From assembly GCA_963739335.1 (NCBI GenBank), contig CAVUAC010000100.1, positions 1 through 64,000 on the forward strand: a stretch of DNA of 64,000 bases, in the 5' to 3' direction. A program made the translations under genes and the position numbers. The notes beneath the pieces were generated by a model. That model did not search any database. It saw only the letters and a program-made list of their open reading frames with translations, and was not told where the DNA came from. Below, piece after piece: positions 46,253-57,018 of this stretch (the stretch's first letter is position 1; each line of letters begins with the position of its first letter). This stretch comes from UBA9647 sp963739335 (GTDB lineage Bacteria > Bacteroidota > Ignavibacteria > UBA10030).

Positions 46253-46264
46253 TGGAATGATGGA

Positions 46265-47095
46265 ATGCTGACAGTTGCTTATCAGGGTGAGCCGGGGGCG
46301 TTCAGCGAAGAGGCAGCGCGGGGTTATTTTGGCTCGCGTCCACGGCTTCTCCCCATGGAGAGCTTCAAAGACGTCTTCGGATTCGCCTCGAAGCATCCGT
46401 CGGCCTATGGTATCGTTCCCATCGAAAACTCCGTGTTCGGCAGCGTCCACCAGAACTATGATCTTCTGCTGCGGCACAAGCTGCACATCGTGGGCGAGGT
46501 GAAGCTGCGGATACAACTCCACATGATGACACTGCCCGGCGTGCCGTTGAAGTCTGTCCGGTCTATCTATTCGCATCCTCAGGCGCTCGGTCAATGTGAG
46601 GAGTTCCTGCGTTCGTTGCGTGGAGTGAGCGTGGTGGCGTATTATGACACCGCGGGCTCGGCGAAGATGATCCGTGGGCAGCACCGTCGTGACGCGGCCG
46701 CGATCGCCAGCGTTCGGGCAGCGCGCACGTATGGCTTGTCGATTATCCGGCGGAATGTTGAAAGCAACCATCGCAACTTCACACGGTTCATCGTTCTTTC
46801 ACGCGATGCAAGGCGGGCAGAGAGCCTTGAAAAAACGTCTCTCGTCTTTGCTGCGAAGAATGTGCCGGGGGCTCTCTTCAAGGCGCTTGCTGTCTTTGCC
46901 CTCCGCGAGATCAATATGCTCAAGATCGAGTCACGTCCGAACGTCGGCAAGCCGTGGGAGTACCTCTTCTATCTGGATATCGAGGGTTCTCCGGCGGAAA
47001 AGCAGGTGCACCAGGCTCTCAAGCATCTCGGAGAACTGACGACGTTTGTCCGTGTGCTCGGCGCCTATCCCTTTGGAACCACCATCAAGAGTTGA
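46265..47095 (+). CDS. pheA: Prephenate dehydratase
   Basis: 276 residues. PDT domain: VAYQGEPGAFSEEAAR, YGIVPIENSVFGSV, SIYSHPQALGQCEEFL and the NFTRFIVLSR Thr-Arg-Phe motif. A C-terminal ACT domain has ALREINMLKIESRPNVGKPWEYLFYLD, the ESRP phenylalanine-binding motif, so phenylalanine feedback is likely. It converts prephenate to phenylpyruvate. There is no chorismate mutase domain. It is in a row with ftsX (2-base gap). Confidence 0.93.
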   Translation: MLTVAYQGEPGAFSEEAARGYFGSRPRLLPMESFKDVFGFASKHPSAYGIVPIENSVFGSVHQNYDLLLRHKLHIVGEVKLRIQLHMMTLPGVPLKSVRSIYSHPQALGQCEEFLRSLRGVSVVAYYDTAGSAKMIRGQHRRDAAAIASVRAARTYGLSIIRRNVESNHRNFTRFIVLSRDARRAESLEKTSLVFAAKNVPGALFKALAVFALREINMLKIESRPNVGKPWEYLFYLDIEGSPAEKQVHQALKHLGELTTFVRVLGAYPFGTTIKS

Positions 47096-47097
47096 AT

Positions 47098-47985
47098 ATG
47101 CAGCTCGTCTACATCTTTCGTGAAGGATTTTCGGGATTCCGGCGTGCGAAACTCTCCATGGTTGCCGCGATCACGACAATCTGCGTTTCTCTTCTCCTCC
47201 TTGGAACCTTTTCGATCCTCGTTGTGAACGCCAACAGCGTCGTGGAAGCATTGCGGGAGAAAGTTGAGATGGAGGCTTTTCTTGCGGACCATCTGTCGCC
47301 CATCGAGACCTCGATTGTCCGGGACAGTATCGCGAAGCTGGAGGGGGTGCGTGAAGTGCGCTACGTTTCCAAGGAGCAGGCAGCAGCGATTTTCAAGGAG
47401 GAATTCGGTGAGGACATCCATCGAGTTCTGGACTTCAATCCGCTTCCGGCTTCCGTCAAGATCTTCCTGAAGGAAGGCTACAGAACCGCGAAGGGGGCCG
47501 AAGCTATCTACAATTCAGTGAAGCAGATCAAAGGCGTGGATGACGTCATCTACCGCAAGAGCATGCTTGAAATGCTCGACCGCAGGGCGACCATATTCCT
47601 CTGGCTCGTGTTCGGAGTCGGGTTATTCATCACCATCTCCTCCGTTTTCCTGGTGGCGAACACGATTCGGCTTGCTATCTACGCCAAACGCAAGATCATT
47701 CAGACTATGAAGCTGATCGGGGCGACAAAGTCTTTCGTGCGGGGGCCGTTCATTCTGGAGGGCTTGATGCAGGGATTCATTGGCGGCGCTCTGGCTGCGG
47801 GGATTCTCTTTCTCGTTTTTGAATATCTCGCTCAATGGATATCCATTGAGCTCGCAGATTTCGTGCACGTCAAGCCGGTCTATTACGGTGTAGTCGTTGC
47901 GGTGGGATGTGTGCTGGGGTTCGTCGGCAGCGCCATTTCCATCCGCCGCTTCATCAGCGAAAGCGTCGTCTACAGTCCGCGCTGA
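47098..47985 (+). CDS. ftsX: Cell-division ABC transporter subunit FtsX
   Basis: 295 residues, four membrane helices: one near the N-terminus (SMVAAITTICVSLLLLGTFSIL), a large periplasmic domain (VEMEAFLADHLSPIETSIV ... GVREVRYVSKEQAAAIFKEEFGED), then three C-terminal helices around KRKIIQTMKLIGATKSFVRGPFILEG. FtsX with the ATPase FtsE controls peptidoglycan hydrolases during division; no ftsE is adjacent. It starts two bases after pheA. Confidence 0.9.
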   Translation: MQLVYIFREGFSGFRRAKLSMVAAITTICVSLLLLGTFSILVVNANSVVEALREKVEMEAFLADHLSPIETSIVRDSIAKLEGVREVRYVSKEQAAAIFKEEFGEDIHRVLDFNPLPASVKIFLKEGYRTAKGAEAIYNSVKQIKGVDDVIYRKSMLEMLDRRATIFLWLVFGVGLFITISSVFLVANTIRLAIYAKRKIIQTMKLIGATKSFVRGPFILEGLMQGFIGGALAAGILFLVFEYLAQWISIELADFVHVKPVYYGVVVAVGCVLGFVGSAISIRRFISESVVYSPR

Positions 47986-48166
47986 GAATTGCTTTTTCAG
48001 AGATTCTTTTCTACACTCTCAACGCATTGCGCGCAATATTTCTGGTCCAACGGAACCCTTCATTGATACCACCTATGTTGTTTGTCTCTATCGTTGTGCC
48101 GGACCGCGCCCGCTTTCTTCAATCAGTGAACTGATTTCTATCGACTGATCACATTAGCGAAGATCT

Positions 48167-48820
48167 ATGAATAAATTCACTGCTTTCTATCGCTCTTCCG
48201 TCGGCAAGAAGATCATCGTGAGCCTCAGCGGGCTCTTTCTCTGCACCTTCCTCATCGTCCATGCATCCGTCAATCTGTTCCTGTTCAAAGGCGCGGAATC
48301 CTATGATGTAGCGTCGGAGTTCATGTCGACGAATGCGGTCATTCGCATTATTGAGGTGGTGCTCTTCGTGGGACTGCTCGCCCACATGATCAGCGGCGTC
48401 TGGGTCTGGATGCAGAACAGGTTGACGCGGCCTGTCGGGTATGAGATGTACCGCTTGAAAGATAACACCAAGATGTCCTCGCGGACGCCGATGTTGACGA
48501 CGAGCGCCAGCCTGGTGGGGTTCTTCCTGGTCTCTCATCTCACCACATTCTGGATCCCGACGCGCTTCGGAACAGAGCACAAACTGCCCTACGACATGGT
48601 TTCGCAGGCGTTTTCGCAGCCGACGCTCGGCATCTTCTATATCATCGCCGTGGCGTTCCTCGGATTCCACTTAAAGCATGGCTTCCAATCGGGTTTTCAG
48701 ACGCTGGGCTTGAGTGACAAGCGTTACAAATGGCTGATTGACAGCGTCGCGGTGATTTTCTGGCTTATCATACCGCTCGTATTCGCCGCGATGCCGGCAT
48801 ATTTTCTCTGGTTCAAGTAA
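48167..48820 (+). CDS. sdhC: Succinate dehydrogenase/fumarate reductase cytochrome b subunit
   Basis: 217 residues with five hydrophobic helices and histidines placed for two haems: LIVHASVNLFLF, GLLAHMISGVWVW, LVSHLTTFW, GFHLKHGFQSGF. This single-subunit, Bacteroidota-type membrane anchor replaces SdhC plus SdhD. It anchors the SdhA/B head and passes electrons to or from the quinone pool. It is the first gene of sdhCAB. The 181 bases before it hold no clear promoter. Confidence 0.92.
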   Translation: MNKFTAFYRSSVGKKIIVSLSGLFLCTFLIVHASVNLFLFKGAESYDVASEFMSTNAVIRIIEVVLFVGLLAHMISGVWVWMQNRLTRPVGYEMYRLKDNTKMSSRTPMLTTSASLVGFFLVSHLTTFWIPTRFGTEHKLPYDMVSQAFSQPTLGIFYIIAVAFLGFHLKHGFQSGFQTLGLSDKRYKWLIDSVAVIFWLIIPLVFAAMPAYFLWFK

Positions 48821-48879
48821 ATGATCCCTTCATCCCGTGTCGTTCGTATATTGACCATCGCAATGGGAGCTTACTAACA

Positions 48880-50793
48880 ATGAAGCTTGACTCGAAAATT
48901 CCTTCTGGTCCGATAGAGAAGAAGTGGGATAACCACCGCTTCGCCATGAAGCTCGTCAACCCCGCCAACAAACGGAAGTACTCCATCATCGTCGTTGGAA
49001 CGGGTTTGGCCGGTGCCTCTGCTGCGGCAAGTCTCGGTGAGCTTGGGTACAATGTTCTGGCGTTCTCCTACCATGAATCGCCTCGACGAGCTCATAGCAT
49101 TGCTGCGCAAGGCGGCATCAATGCGCCGAAGAATTATGCGAACGACGGCGACAGCATCTGGCGCTTGTTCTATGACACTGTCAAAGGTGGAGACTACCGT
49201 GCGCGTGAAGCGAACGTGTACCGCCTGGCACAAGTGAGCGGCAACATCATTGACCAGTGTGTCGCACAGGGCGTTCCGTTCGCACGTGACTACGCCGGCT
49301 ATCTGGACAACCGGTCGTTTGGCGGTGCACAAGTATCACGAACCTTCTACGCACGGGGCCAGACCGGACAGCAGCTGCTGCTTGGCGCGTATTCCGCTCT
49401 GAGCCGGCAGATCAACGCCGGTTCGGTCAAGTTCTTCCCTCGTCGAGAGATGCTCGATTTCGTTCTTGTCGACGGCCAGGCGCGAGGTATCGTGTGCCGC
49501 GATCTGGTGACCGGCAAGATTGAGACCTACGCAGCCAACGCAGTTGTTCTTGCAACCGGCGGTTACGGGAATACGTTTTACCTATCAACGATGGCGAAAG
49601 CCAGCAATGCGACCGCTATCTGGCGCGCATACAAGAAAGGTGCGGCGTTCGGCAACCCATGCTTCACGCAGATTCACCCGACGTGTATCCCTCAGAGCGG
49701 TGCGTATCAGTCGAAGCTCACGCTGATGAGCGAGAGCCTGCGCAACGACGGGCGCATCTGGGTTCCGAAGACGAAAGGCGATACGCGCCGGCCGGAGCAG
49801 ATCCCGGAGGAGGAGCGTGACTACTACCTCGAGCGCCTGTATCCGTCATTCGGCAACCTCGTGCCGCGCGATGTCGCATCCCGGCGTGCAAAGGAGATGT
49901 GCGACAAGGGATTCGGCGTCGGCCCGACGAGTCTTGCGGTCTATCTCGATTTTGCCGATGCGATCAAGCGCCTTGGCCGTCACGTGATCGAAGAAAGGTA
50001 CGGGAACCTCTTTGATATGTACCACGAAATCTCGGCTGAGGATCCCTACAAAGGCCCAATGCGCATCTACCCCGCCATGCACTACACGATGGGCGGTCTC
50101 TGGGTTGACTACAATCTGATGAGCACGATTCCCGGTCTGTTCGTGCTCGGTGAGGCGAATTTCTCCGACCACGGAGCGAACCGGCTCGGTGCGAGCGCTC
50201 TGATGCAGGGACTCGCCGATGGTTATTTCATCGCACCGTACACGATAGGTGACTATCTTGCCTCGACGAAATTCAAGGCGGTCAAGACAGAGGATGCACC
50301 GTTCAAGGAGGCACAGGCAGGCATCGAAGAGTTGATCAGGAAATTGATGTCCATTAATGGCACGAAAACGGTTGAAGAATTCCACCGCGAGTTGGGAAAG
50401 GTGATGTGGGAATTCGTGGGCATGGGGAGGAACAAAACGGGGCTCCGGAAGGCGCTCAAGGATATCCCCAAAATACGCGAGGAATTCTGGAAGGATGTCA
50501 AAATCGTGGGTGCCGCAAACGATTTGAACTCAGAATTGGAGCGTGCAGGCAGGGTTGCAGATTTCCTCGAACTTGGGGAGCTGCTGGCATTGGATGCCCT
50601 CCATCGTGAGGAATCGTGCGGTGGGCATTTCCGTGAAGAGCATCAGACGGAAGAAGGCGAGGCCTTGCGCGACGACAAGAAATTTGCCTATGTCGCGGCG
50701 TGGGAGTATGCCGGTGTCGGCAAGAAGCCCGTTCTGAACAAAGAGCCATTGGAGTTTGAGTACGTGAAACCTTCGCAAAGGAGCTACAAGTAA
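48880..50793 (+). CDS. sdhA: Succinate dehydrogenase/fumarate reductase flavoprotein
   Basis: 637 residues. FAD-binding SIIVVGTGLAGASAAASLGELG, the covalent-FAD histidine in HSIAAQGGINA, active-site RPEQIPEEERDYYLERLYPS region, HYTMGGLWVDYNL and EANFSDHGANRLGASALMQGL. It oxidises succinate or reduces fumarate at the cytoplasmic face. It follows sdhC by 59 bases. It ends QRSYK-stop, inside a 13-bp repeat that recurs 66 bases later just before sdhB. Confidence 0.95.
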   Translation: MKLDSKIPSGPIEKKWDNHRFAMKLVNPANKRKYSIIVVGTGLAGASAAASLGELGYNVLAFSYHESPRRAHSIAAQGGINAPKNYANDGDSIWRLFYDTVKGGDYRAREANVYRLAQVSGNIIDQCVAQGVPFARDYAGYLDNRSFGGAQVSRTFYARGQTGQQLLLGAYSALSRQINAGSVKFFPRREMLDFVLVDGQARGIVCRDLVTGKIETYAANAVVLATGGYGNTFYLSTMAKASNATAIWRAYKKGAAFGNPCFTQIHPTCIPQSGAYQSKLTLMSESLRNDGRIWVPKTKGDTRRPEQIPEEERDYYLERLYPSFGNLVPRDVASRRAKEMCDKGFGVGPTSLAVYLDFADAIKRLGRHVIEERYGNLFDMYHEISAEDPYKGPMRIYPAMHYTMGGLWVDYNLMSTIPGLFVLGEANFSDHGANRLGASALMQGLADGYFIAPYTIGDYLASTKFKAVKTEDAPFKEAQAGIEELIRKLMSINGTKTVEEFHRELGKVMWEFVGMGRNKTGLRKALKDIPKIREEFWKDVKIVGAANDLNSELERAGRVADFLELGELLALDALHREESCGGHFREEHQTEEGEALRDDKKFAYVAAWEYAGVGKKPVLNKEPLEFEYVKPSQRSYK

Positions 50794-50869
50794 ACAATGT
50801 AGAAGTCCGACTTCTACCGTGGGATTCGGTGGAAGAAGTCGGACTTTTTCCAGATCAAGGAGCTACAAG
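50778..50869. mobile_element. Double-palindrome element (copy 2) with 13-bp flanking repeats
   Basis: AAGGAGCTACAAG occurs at 50778-50790 and 50857-50869, flanking 66 bases. Inside are palindrome GTAGAAGTCCGACTTCTAC (50799-50817), a 16-nt spacer, and AGAAGTCGGACTT (50834-50846). The layout matches the element at 19770. The flanking repeats look like a target-site duplication; the right copy supplies the sdhB ribosome-binding site. Confidence 0.6.
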
Positions 50870-50871
50870 GA

Positions 50872-51612
<741 letters not shown>

Positions 51613-51638
51613 GAACTCTCAGGCTTCATCCGTAATGG

Positions 51639-51668
51639 AAAAGGCGACCCGATCAGGTCGCCTTTTTT
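51639..51668 (+). terminator. Rho-independent terminator of sdhCAB
   Basis: AAAAGGCGACC (51639-51649) / GGTCGCCTTTT (51656-51666), then TT. Confidence 0.92.
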
Positions 51669-51766
51669 GTCGGGATGACCGTCACCTACCCTCAGACAAT
51701 ACCATGAAGGTGCCGGTCATCTAGCCAGTTTTGGTGGTGAGCCGCGAATCGGGGGGGAATCAAGCA

Positions 51767-53035
51767 TCACTTCGTAGGCTTCACATCAAACCGCACCGTC
51801 TTGTCCCACACCCGCTTTTCCTTCTTGATGTACTCCACATACACCGCTTTCACGACAACGTAAATCCAGAACTGGCAATACGTGAAATACATGATAAGAA
51901 TCAGGCCGATGGATTTGAAGTTGTCCTCTCCATCGAACGAGATGGCGAGGAAGATCTCAAGGATGAAAAGGAAGAAGGCGAAGATCCACACAAGCGTGTA
52001 CGGTCCGGGCAACGCTATGCTCACAAGTCCGAGGCCGCTGACGACGAAGAGGACGTCGGAAATGAGGATTGCAGCGAAGAAGACGTAGTACAGCGACAGT
52101 GTATAGAGGATATCGAAAGCGAGGCGTTTCTTCTTGAACTTCGGTATCTCTTTGAAGAACTTGCCGATCACATAGTTGTTCCCGCGCACCCAGCGCATCC
52201 GCTGGCGAAGCCACACTTTCCACTCCTGCGGTTCCTGCTCGTACGTCACCGCATATGGAATGAACTTGATCTTGTATCCCTTCTCGTAGATTCGAATGCT
52301 CAGCTCGGAATCCTCCGTGAGGGCTTCTTCGTCCCAGCCGTCGAGCGACCGAACCAGGTCGGTCCAGATGACGAAGTTTGTGCCCGGCAGCGTTGAGATA
52401 TTGTGCATTTGCCACCGGCCTGCCTGAAGAATCGACTGGAAGCTCAGCGTTTCGATGTTGATGAACCGCGTGAGCAGCGTTGCATCCTTGTTGACGGTCC
52501 TGAACTTGCCGATGACGGCACCCAGTTCCTTGTCCGAGATCAGTTGGGCGGCGAGATAGCGCAGAGCGTTTGGGGCGGGCGTGTTGTCAGCGTCGTAGAT
52601 GGCGATGATGTCCGATTGCACTTGCCGGAGGCCGATATTCAAAGCTCTGGATTTCCCTCTTCCTCCTTCACCCGGCGGCACGGTGAACAGCACGACACGG
52701 GGATCGCCGGAAACATACCCCTGAACGACCGAGGCCGTCTCGTCCGTCGATCCGTCGTTGATGACTAGAATTCTGAGTCTGTCTGGAGGATACTCCAGCC
52801 TGAGCATCGCCTCGATGGTCTTGCCGATGACCTTCGCCTCATTATGGGCCGGTATCATGATCGTGCAGGATGGAAAATCAAACTCCGTAGCATCGACGGA
52901 TCTCTTCTGCCGGAACGATTTCAGGTAGTTGATGTAGCCGAAGAGCGTCAGCGCGAACTGGTACGCGATCATGAACCAGATCAGGATAACGGCGACGACG
53001 AACAGAAAGCTCAGATCAACTTCAAGGACAGACAT
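51767..53035 (-). CDS. GT2 polysaccharide synthase, PgaC/IcaA-like
   Basis: 422 residues. An N-terminal helix, a GT-A catalytic domain with MIPAHNEAKVIGKTIEAML, INDGSTDE, the YDADN metal motif, LTEDSELSIRIYEKG (catalytic TED), and QRMRW (QxxRW), then three C-terminal helices. This is the architecture of processive synthases such as poly-beta-1,6-GlcNAc synthase PgaC. It lies downstream of a PgaB-like deacetylase/hydrolase (15-base gap) and wecB, so it most likely polymerises a GlcNAc-type exopolysaccharide. The substrate is an inference. Confidence 0.88.
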   Translation of the reverse strand: MSVLEVDLSFLFVVAVILIWFMIAYQFALTLFGYINYLKSFRQKRSVDATEFDFPSCTIMIPAHNEAKVIGKTIEAMLRLEYPPDRLRILVINDGSTDETASVVQGYVSGDPRVVLFTVPPGEGGRGKSRALNIGLRQVQSDIIAIYDADNTPAPNALRYLAAQLISDKELGAVIGKFRTVNKDATLLTRFINIETLSFQSILQAGRWQMHNISTLPGTNFVIWTDLVRSLDGWDEEALTEDSELSIRIYEKGYKIKFIPYAVTYEQEPQEWKVWLRQRMRWVRGNNYVIGKFFKEIPKFKKKRLAFDILYTLSLYYVFFAAILISDVLFVVSGLGLVSIALPGPYTLVWIFAFFLFILEIFLAISFDGEDNFKSIGLILIMYFTYCQFWIYVVVKAVYVEYIKKEKRVWDKTVRFDVKPTK

Positions 53036-53050
53036 ACAGCTGGATTCTCG

Positions 53051-56000
53051 TTAGTTACTGTAACGACGGTGCAGGATTTTCAAAACGGTATACATACCAG
53101 CGAGCAAGACGACCGCGAGGAAACCAAAAATTGCAATCGCCGTTGTCGACCAGAGGCTCGTCACGTTCACGCCATACGAAAATGAGTCCCCGGTGATCAC
53201 GCTCACGTCGTGCTTGCCCGGGGGTAACTGGAACGTGAAGCAGTCGTTTCCCTTCAGTGCTGTGAAGGAGTATTGCTGCCCGTCGACGAGGGCCTGCGTC
53301 GGCTCGTTGCTGAACGCCACGAGCATGCGCTCGTCGGATTCGTACGTGAATTTCGCGTCACGCATCCCGTAGGAAAGATTCAAGATGTCACTGGTCGAAG
53401 AGAGAATGCGCGGCTGGAGCTGCGAGGTTGAAAATGCCCCGCTCGCCCCCGGATTCACGTTCACCCGATGCTGGCCGGCTGGTATGAAAAACAGGTTTTC
53501 GCGCGATGCCGGAATGAGCATCCCGTCGAGGATGATGTGCGAGATTTCCTTGGGAAATCTGAGAACGAAGGAATGTTCCGCCTCGACCTCGTAATCGTTG
53601 TCAGCTCTTCGGTAGTGAATACCGTGGGCAGCGGCGCTGGCGAAGAAGGGGAGATCCTGAGGATTGACAGTTCCCTCGGCATAGAATGTGAAGCGAGGAG
53701 CGCCAACAGCGGCATCGTGTATGAGAAGGAAGCTCTCCGTCCCTGTTTGTATCACAGTGGGGAATGGTACCACGACCCCTCGTTTTCGGGTGCTCAAACT
53801 CAGATCGAGGATGTTAAGATCAAGAAGAAGTTTGGAGCGATCGCCAATGAGCTGTTCATAGCGCCGTCCGATTTGGACGTAACGATGGGGATCGGTCGAC
53901 CACAGATGCTCAGCGTCCTCGACCTGCAGCGAGAATGCATACTTCTTCTGTAATGCCAGGATGTGATCCATATCGACCCCGAGCTGCTCGCGCAACTCTG
54001 GCGAACCATAACTATCCATGGCTGTCACAATGATGTGGAAGCCTGGCCTCGTGCGGGCGTGGTCGGAGAATTCGCGCAGCAGGCGTTCATAGATCTCATC
54101 AAGCTTCCCGATGCGATACTCCGTCAGAGCAGACTGCACAAAAGGATTTGATTTCCAGTACCACGGCGAGCTCTGGTCGAAAATGCTCAAAAGGTCGATT
54201 CCGTATTTTCGTTTGACTTCCCGCACTGCAGAGGGATGCATGGGGAGTACCTCAGCGGCTCGTCAAATCCTTTTCCGGACTCAAAATACAACTCGGCCAG
54301 ATTGACGCCATCCCAGTCGAAGCCGGTGAGTAGCTTCGTGTAGTATGCGGCGATGCTGTCCACGCATGCCGGCTCTGTCAATGCGAGGGGATAACGCCAT
54401 GCGGGGGGGGCATCTTCTCCCTTGTAGTTTTTCTCACGGAACTCCGGGTGGTTTCGCCAGAACTTCTGGGTCAACTGAGGCGGCTCGAGCCAGGCGTAGA
54501 TCAAGATGCCGTTGGCGTGTGCAAGCCGAATGAGTCGCGCATAGTCATAGGTGTACTTGGGATATTCATGCCAGCCGCCGACGTGAATCCTGCGGATGCC
54601 TGCACGCACCCACTGTTTCACAAGATCTTCGACAGAGACATTCGGCCGCAGGCCCGGATCGAAGTACGCTTCGAGGTTTTCCCTCCGGATGATTGGGCCG
54701 AGCCGGAAGTAGCGTTTCACATAGTCAAGCAGATACGGATAGCAGCTGTAGCCGCGTTGTGAGTACGGATCAAAATGCGATCCAAAGAAGATGACCTTCC
54801 CTTTTCCTACGGTAACTCCGATGACGATCGGTGCATCAGTGGCGGCATCCTGGCAGAAGACCTCATCGACATTTTCCACGTTCAGCTTATAAATTGGTAC
54901 GGGATCTCGCCAGGCAATTGACTCGTCGGGATACGCACGATCTCGAACACTCCGCAATTTCAGTTGTGCCGTGCTGAAGTGGATGCCGAGTTCTTCCGCC
55001 AGATCGTTTTTGTGATCTGTGATCAGGTTGCCGCCTTCCTGGACAAACCTGACGATAGCGTCATAATCATGAGGCTTGAGCGAATCAATGAACGCGAAGG
55101 GAGCGATCACCAGATTGTAACTCTGCAGCCTGAGCTCCTGACCCACGAAGATGGTGTCGACATTGATGTGCACTGCCCTGAAGACCGATGCGAAGGAAGC
55201 CTGATCGTTGAATGAAGCTCCCCGTGCGTGATGGTTCCAGAGAATCGCCACTCGAGCATCATGCCAATCGGGCTCGCCCACAAACACCTTGGTAATCACT
55301 CCGTTTGCTTTTGACAGGAGATTTTGCACGAAGCCCATCTCGTGCGACCGGAACTCGATGGGTTCCGACTTGTACGTTTCTCCCGGCTTCAGTTCGATGT
55401 GCCGGGAAACCGGACCTTGGATCCTGTTGTCCGAGACAATCCTCCGGATGACATCTCCGTCGGTGTCGAAATATGCCTCAGCCAGGTATTGATCTTGCAG
55501 CGTGATCTCGTACGACTGTGTACCGGAGAGTATCACCCGGTCCCTGGTCTTCACCCAGTTCGTCTGTTCCGACAGGTCGATGTACGTGTAGCCGAGTTTC
55601 TCGACGCCATCCACAAGCTCCTTGAGGAGATCAAGATTGAGGAAGGAATGGAAGAAGCAGGAGGCGAAACCGTCCCGAACAGCAAGATTTGCCTTCGCGT
55701 TCTTGATAATGTCCTGTATGTATGTCTCGCTGATGGCTTTGTCTGGATTCAGGGGGACATACCCAAGGTTTTCCGGTATGATTCGCTGGCCGAACAAGTC
55801 GTTCTTGATGATGTAGGGGAACGCCTGGCTGTAGTCGGCATCTTCGAGCGACAGGCGTTGTTCCATGGCTGTGCTGAAGAACTTCGAGACTGTCTGATAG
55901 AGGAGAAATGAGGCGGTGTAGTGCGGCGTCTCCCAGACGAGGGGGTACAGGCCGTTCTTCATGAACTCTTGAATCCCCAACTCAAGCTTCTGCGCGATGC

Positions 56001-57006
56001 CGTCAGCCGTCTCCCGTTTGATGGGCTTGTTGGTACTCGCATCCCAGAATTCATAATCTATTGCCGTCACGCCCTTATATTGATGGGTGACGCCATGCAT
56101 CTCGATCGTTGCGCCGTTGCGCACCATATACTTGAGCGCATCGACAAGGTCCGGTTTATCGGAGAGACTGACTCGAATCCCTTGTCCCGGATCGACATAG
56201 AAAGGAATGACACCGACGACGAAGGGAATTCCTTTCGCAGAAAGAATGTCAGCGATCTCCCGGAGATGGTCGGGATTGTCCAGCGGACTGACGTCCTCAA
56301 TTCGTATCAAGGCGGAGTGAGACTCTTCGTGATTCTCGCCGAGGAAATCATGAAGCAAATCCGCAAAGAGAATGTACCGGTCCGACTCCGTTGCATCCGC
56401 GAACGGTGAATCGGCAATGTAGGTTAGGTTCGCCGATGTGATCATGTATGGCAGCTCGCGCTTGCGTTTCGACGACACTGCCGTTGAGAGGACATTGACC
56501 TGCTTGCGATTGGTGATGTTGATGACGTTGAGGTTCGGCTCCCCCTTTGTGAAGGTTCGGTTCCCGAATCGTACGGCATCAAATGTCGAGAGGGAATCGA
56601 TCTGACTGACGCTGAACCCAAAGCGTTTCGCGACGGGGAAACGCTGAGAGAAGTCCTCGAATCCTGTATTCAGCCAATAGATTCGGCTGTCGAGCGAGAG
56701 CACGTCCTGAGCAAACGTCGCGGGCACAGCGTTGTGCGCATTGAATCCGATGTAGAACGTCAGATCGTATCGCTTCATCTCTCGGGGAGCATACTCGTTG
56801 ACTCCTTTGAGCGTATATCGTGCATCGAAGTGTCCGAGGAGCGCCGCGAGCTGGCGACCGTCGCCCATCGCGTAGTTCTTCAGGTCGGTGTTTCCTTCGA
56901 CCAGGATCAGGACGTTCTTTTGGGTCGGCGTATCAGCTGTCGCAGAGGGGGAACGAGCGACGAGACTGAGGAGAAGGACAAGGAAAAGGGGAACAAAACG
57001 AATCAT
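53051..57006 (-). pseudogene. DUF2334 deacetylase plus PgaB-like hydrolase fusion, frameshifted
   Basis: Two leftward frames join into about 1318 residues if one G (C on the coding strand) is restored at GGGG 54242-54245, so RYSP continues MHPSAVREVKRKYG. Domains: signal peptide; DUF2334 deacetylase fold (LIRIEDVSPLDNPDHL, EMHGVTHQY); a glutamine-amidotransferase-like segment (VAILWNHHARGASF ... GGNLITDHKND); a TIM-barrel like the PgaB C-terminal hydrolase (GIRRIHVGGWHEYPKY, DWDGVNLAELYFESG, WYWKSNPFVQSAL); a C-terminal membrane helix (AIAIFGFLAVVLLAG). Export-coupled deacetylation and trimming of polymer is inferred. ATG 57006 chosen for AAGGA. The break falls inside the barrel. Confidence 0.8.
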
Positions 57007-57018
57007 GGGATCCTTCAA

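Noticed and set aside
54187..54241. Reading the DUF2334 and following frame as two overlapping genes
   Set aside because: The join falls inside one TIM barrel and a single base restores continuity, so an indel is more likely than two genes.
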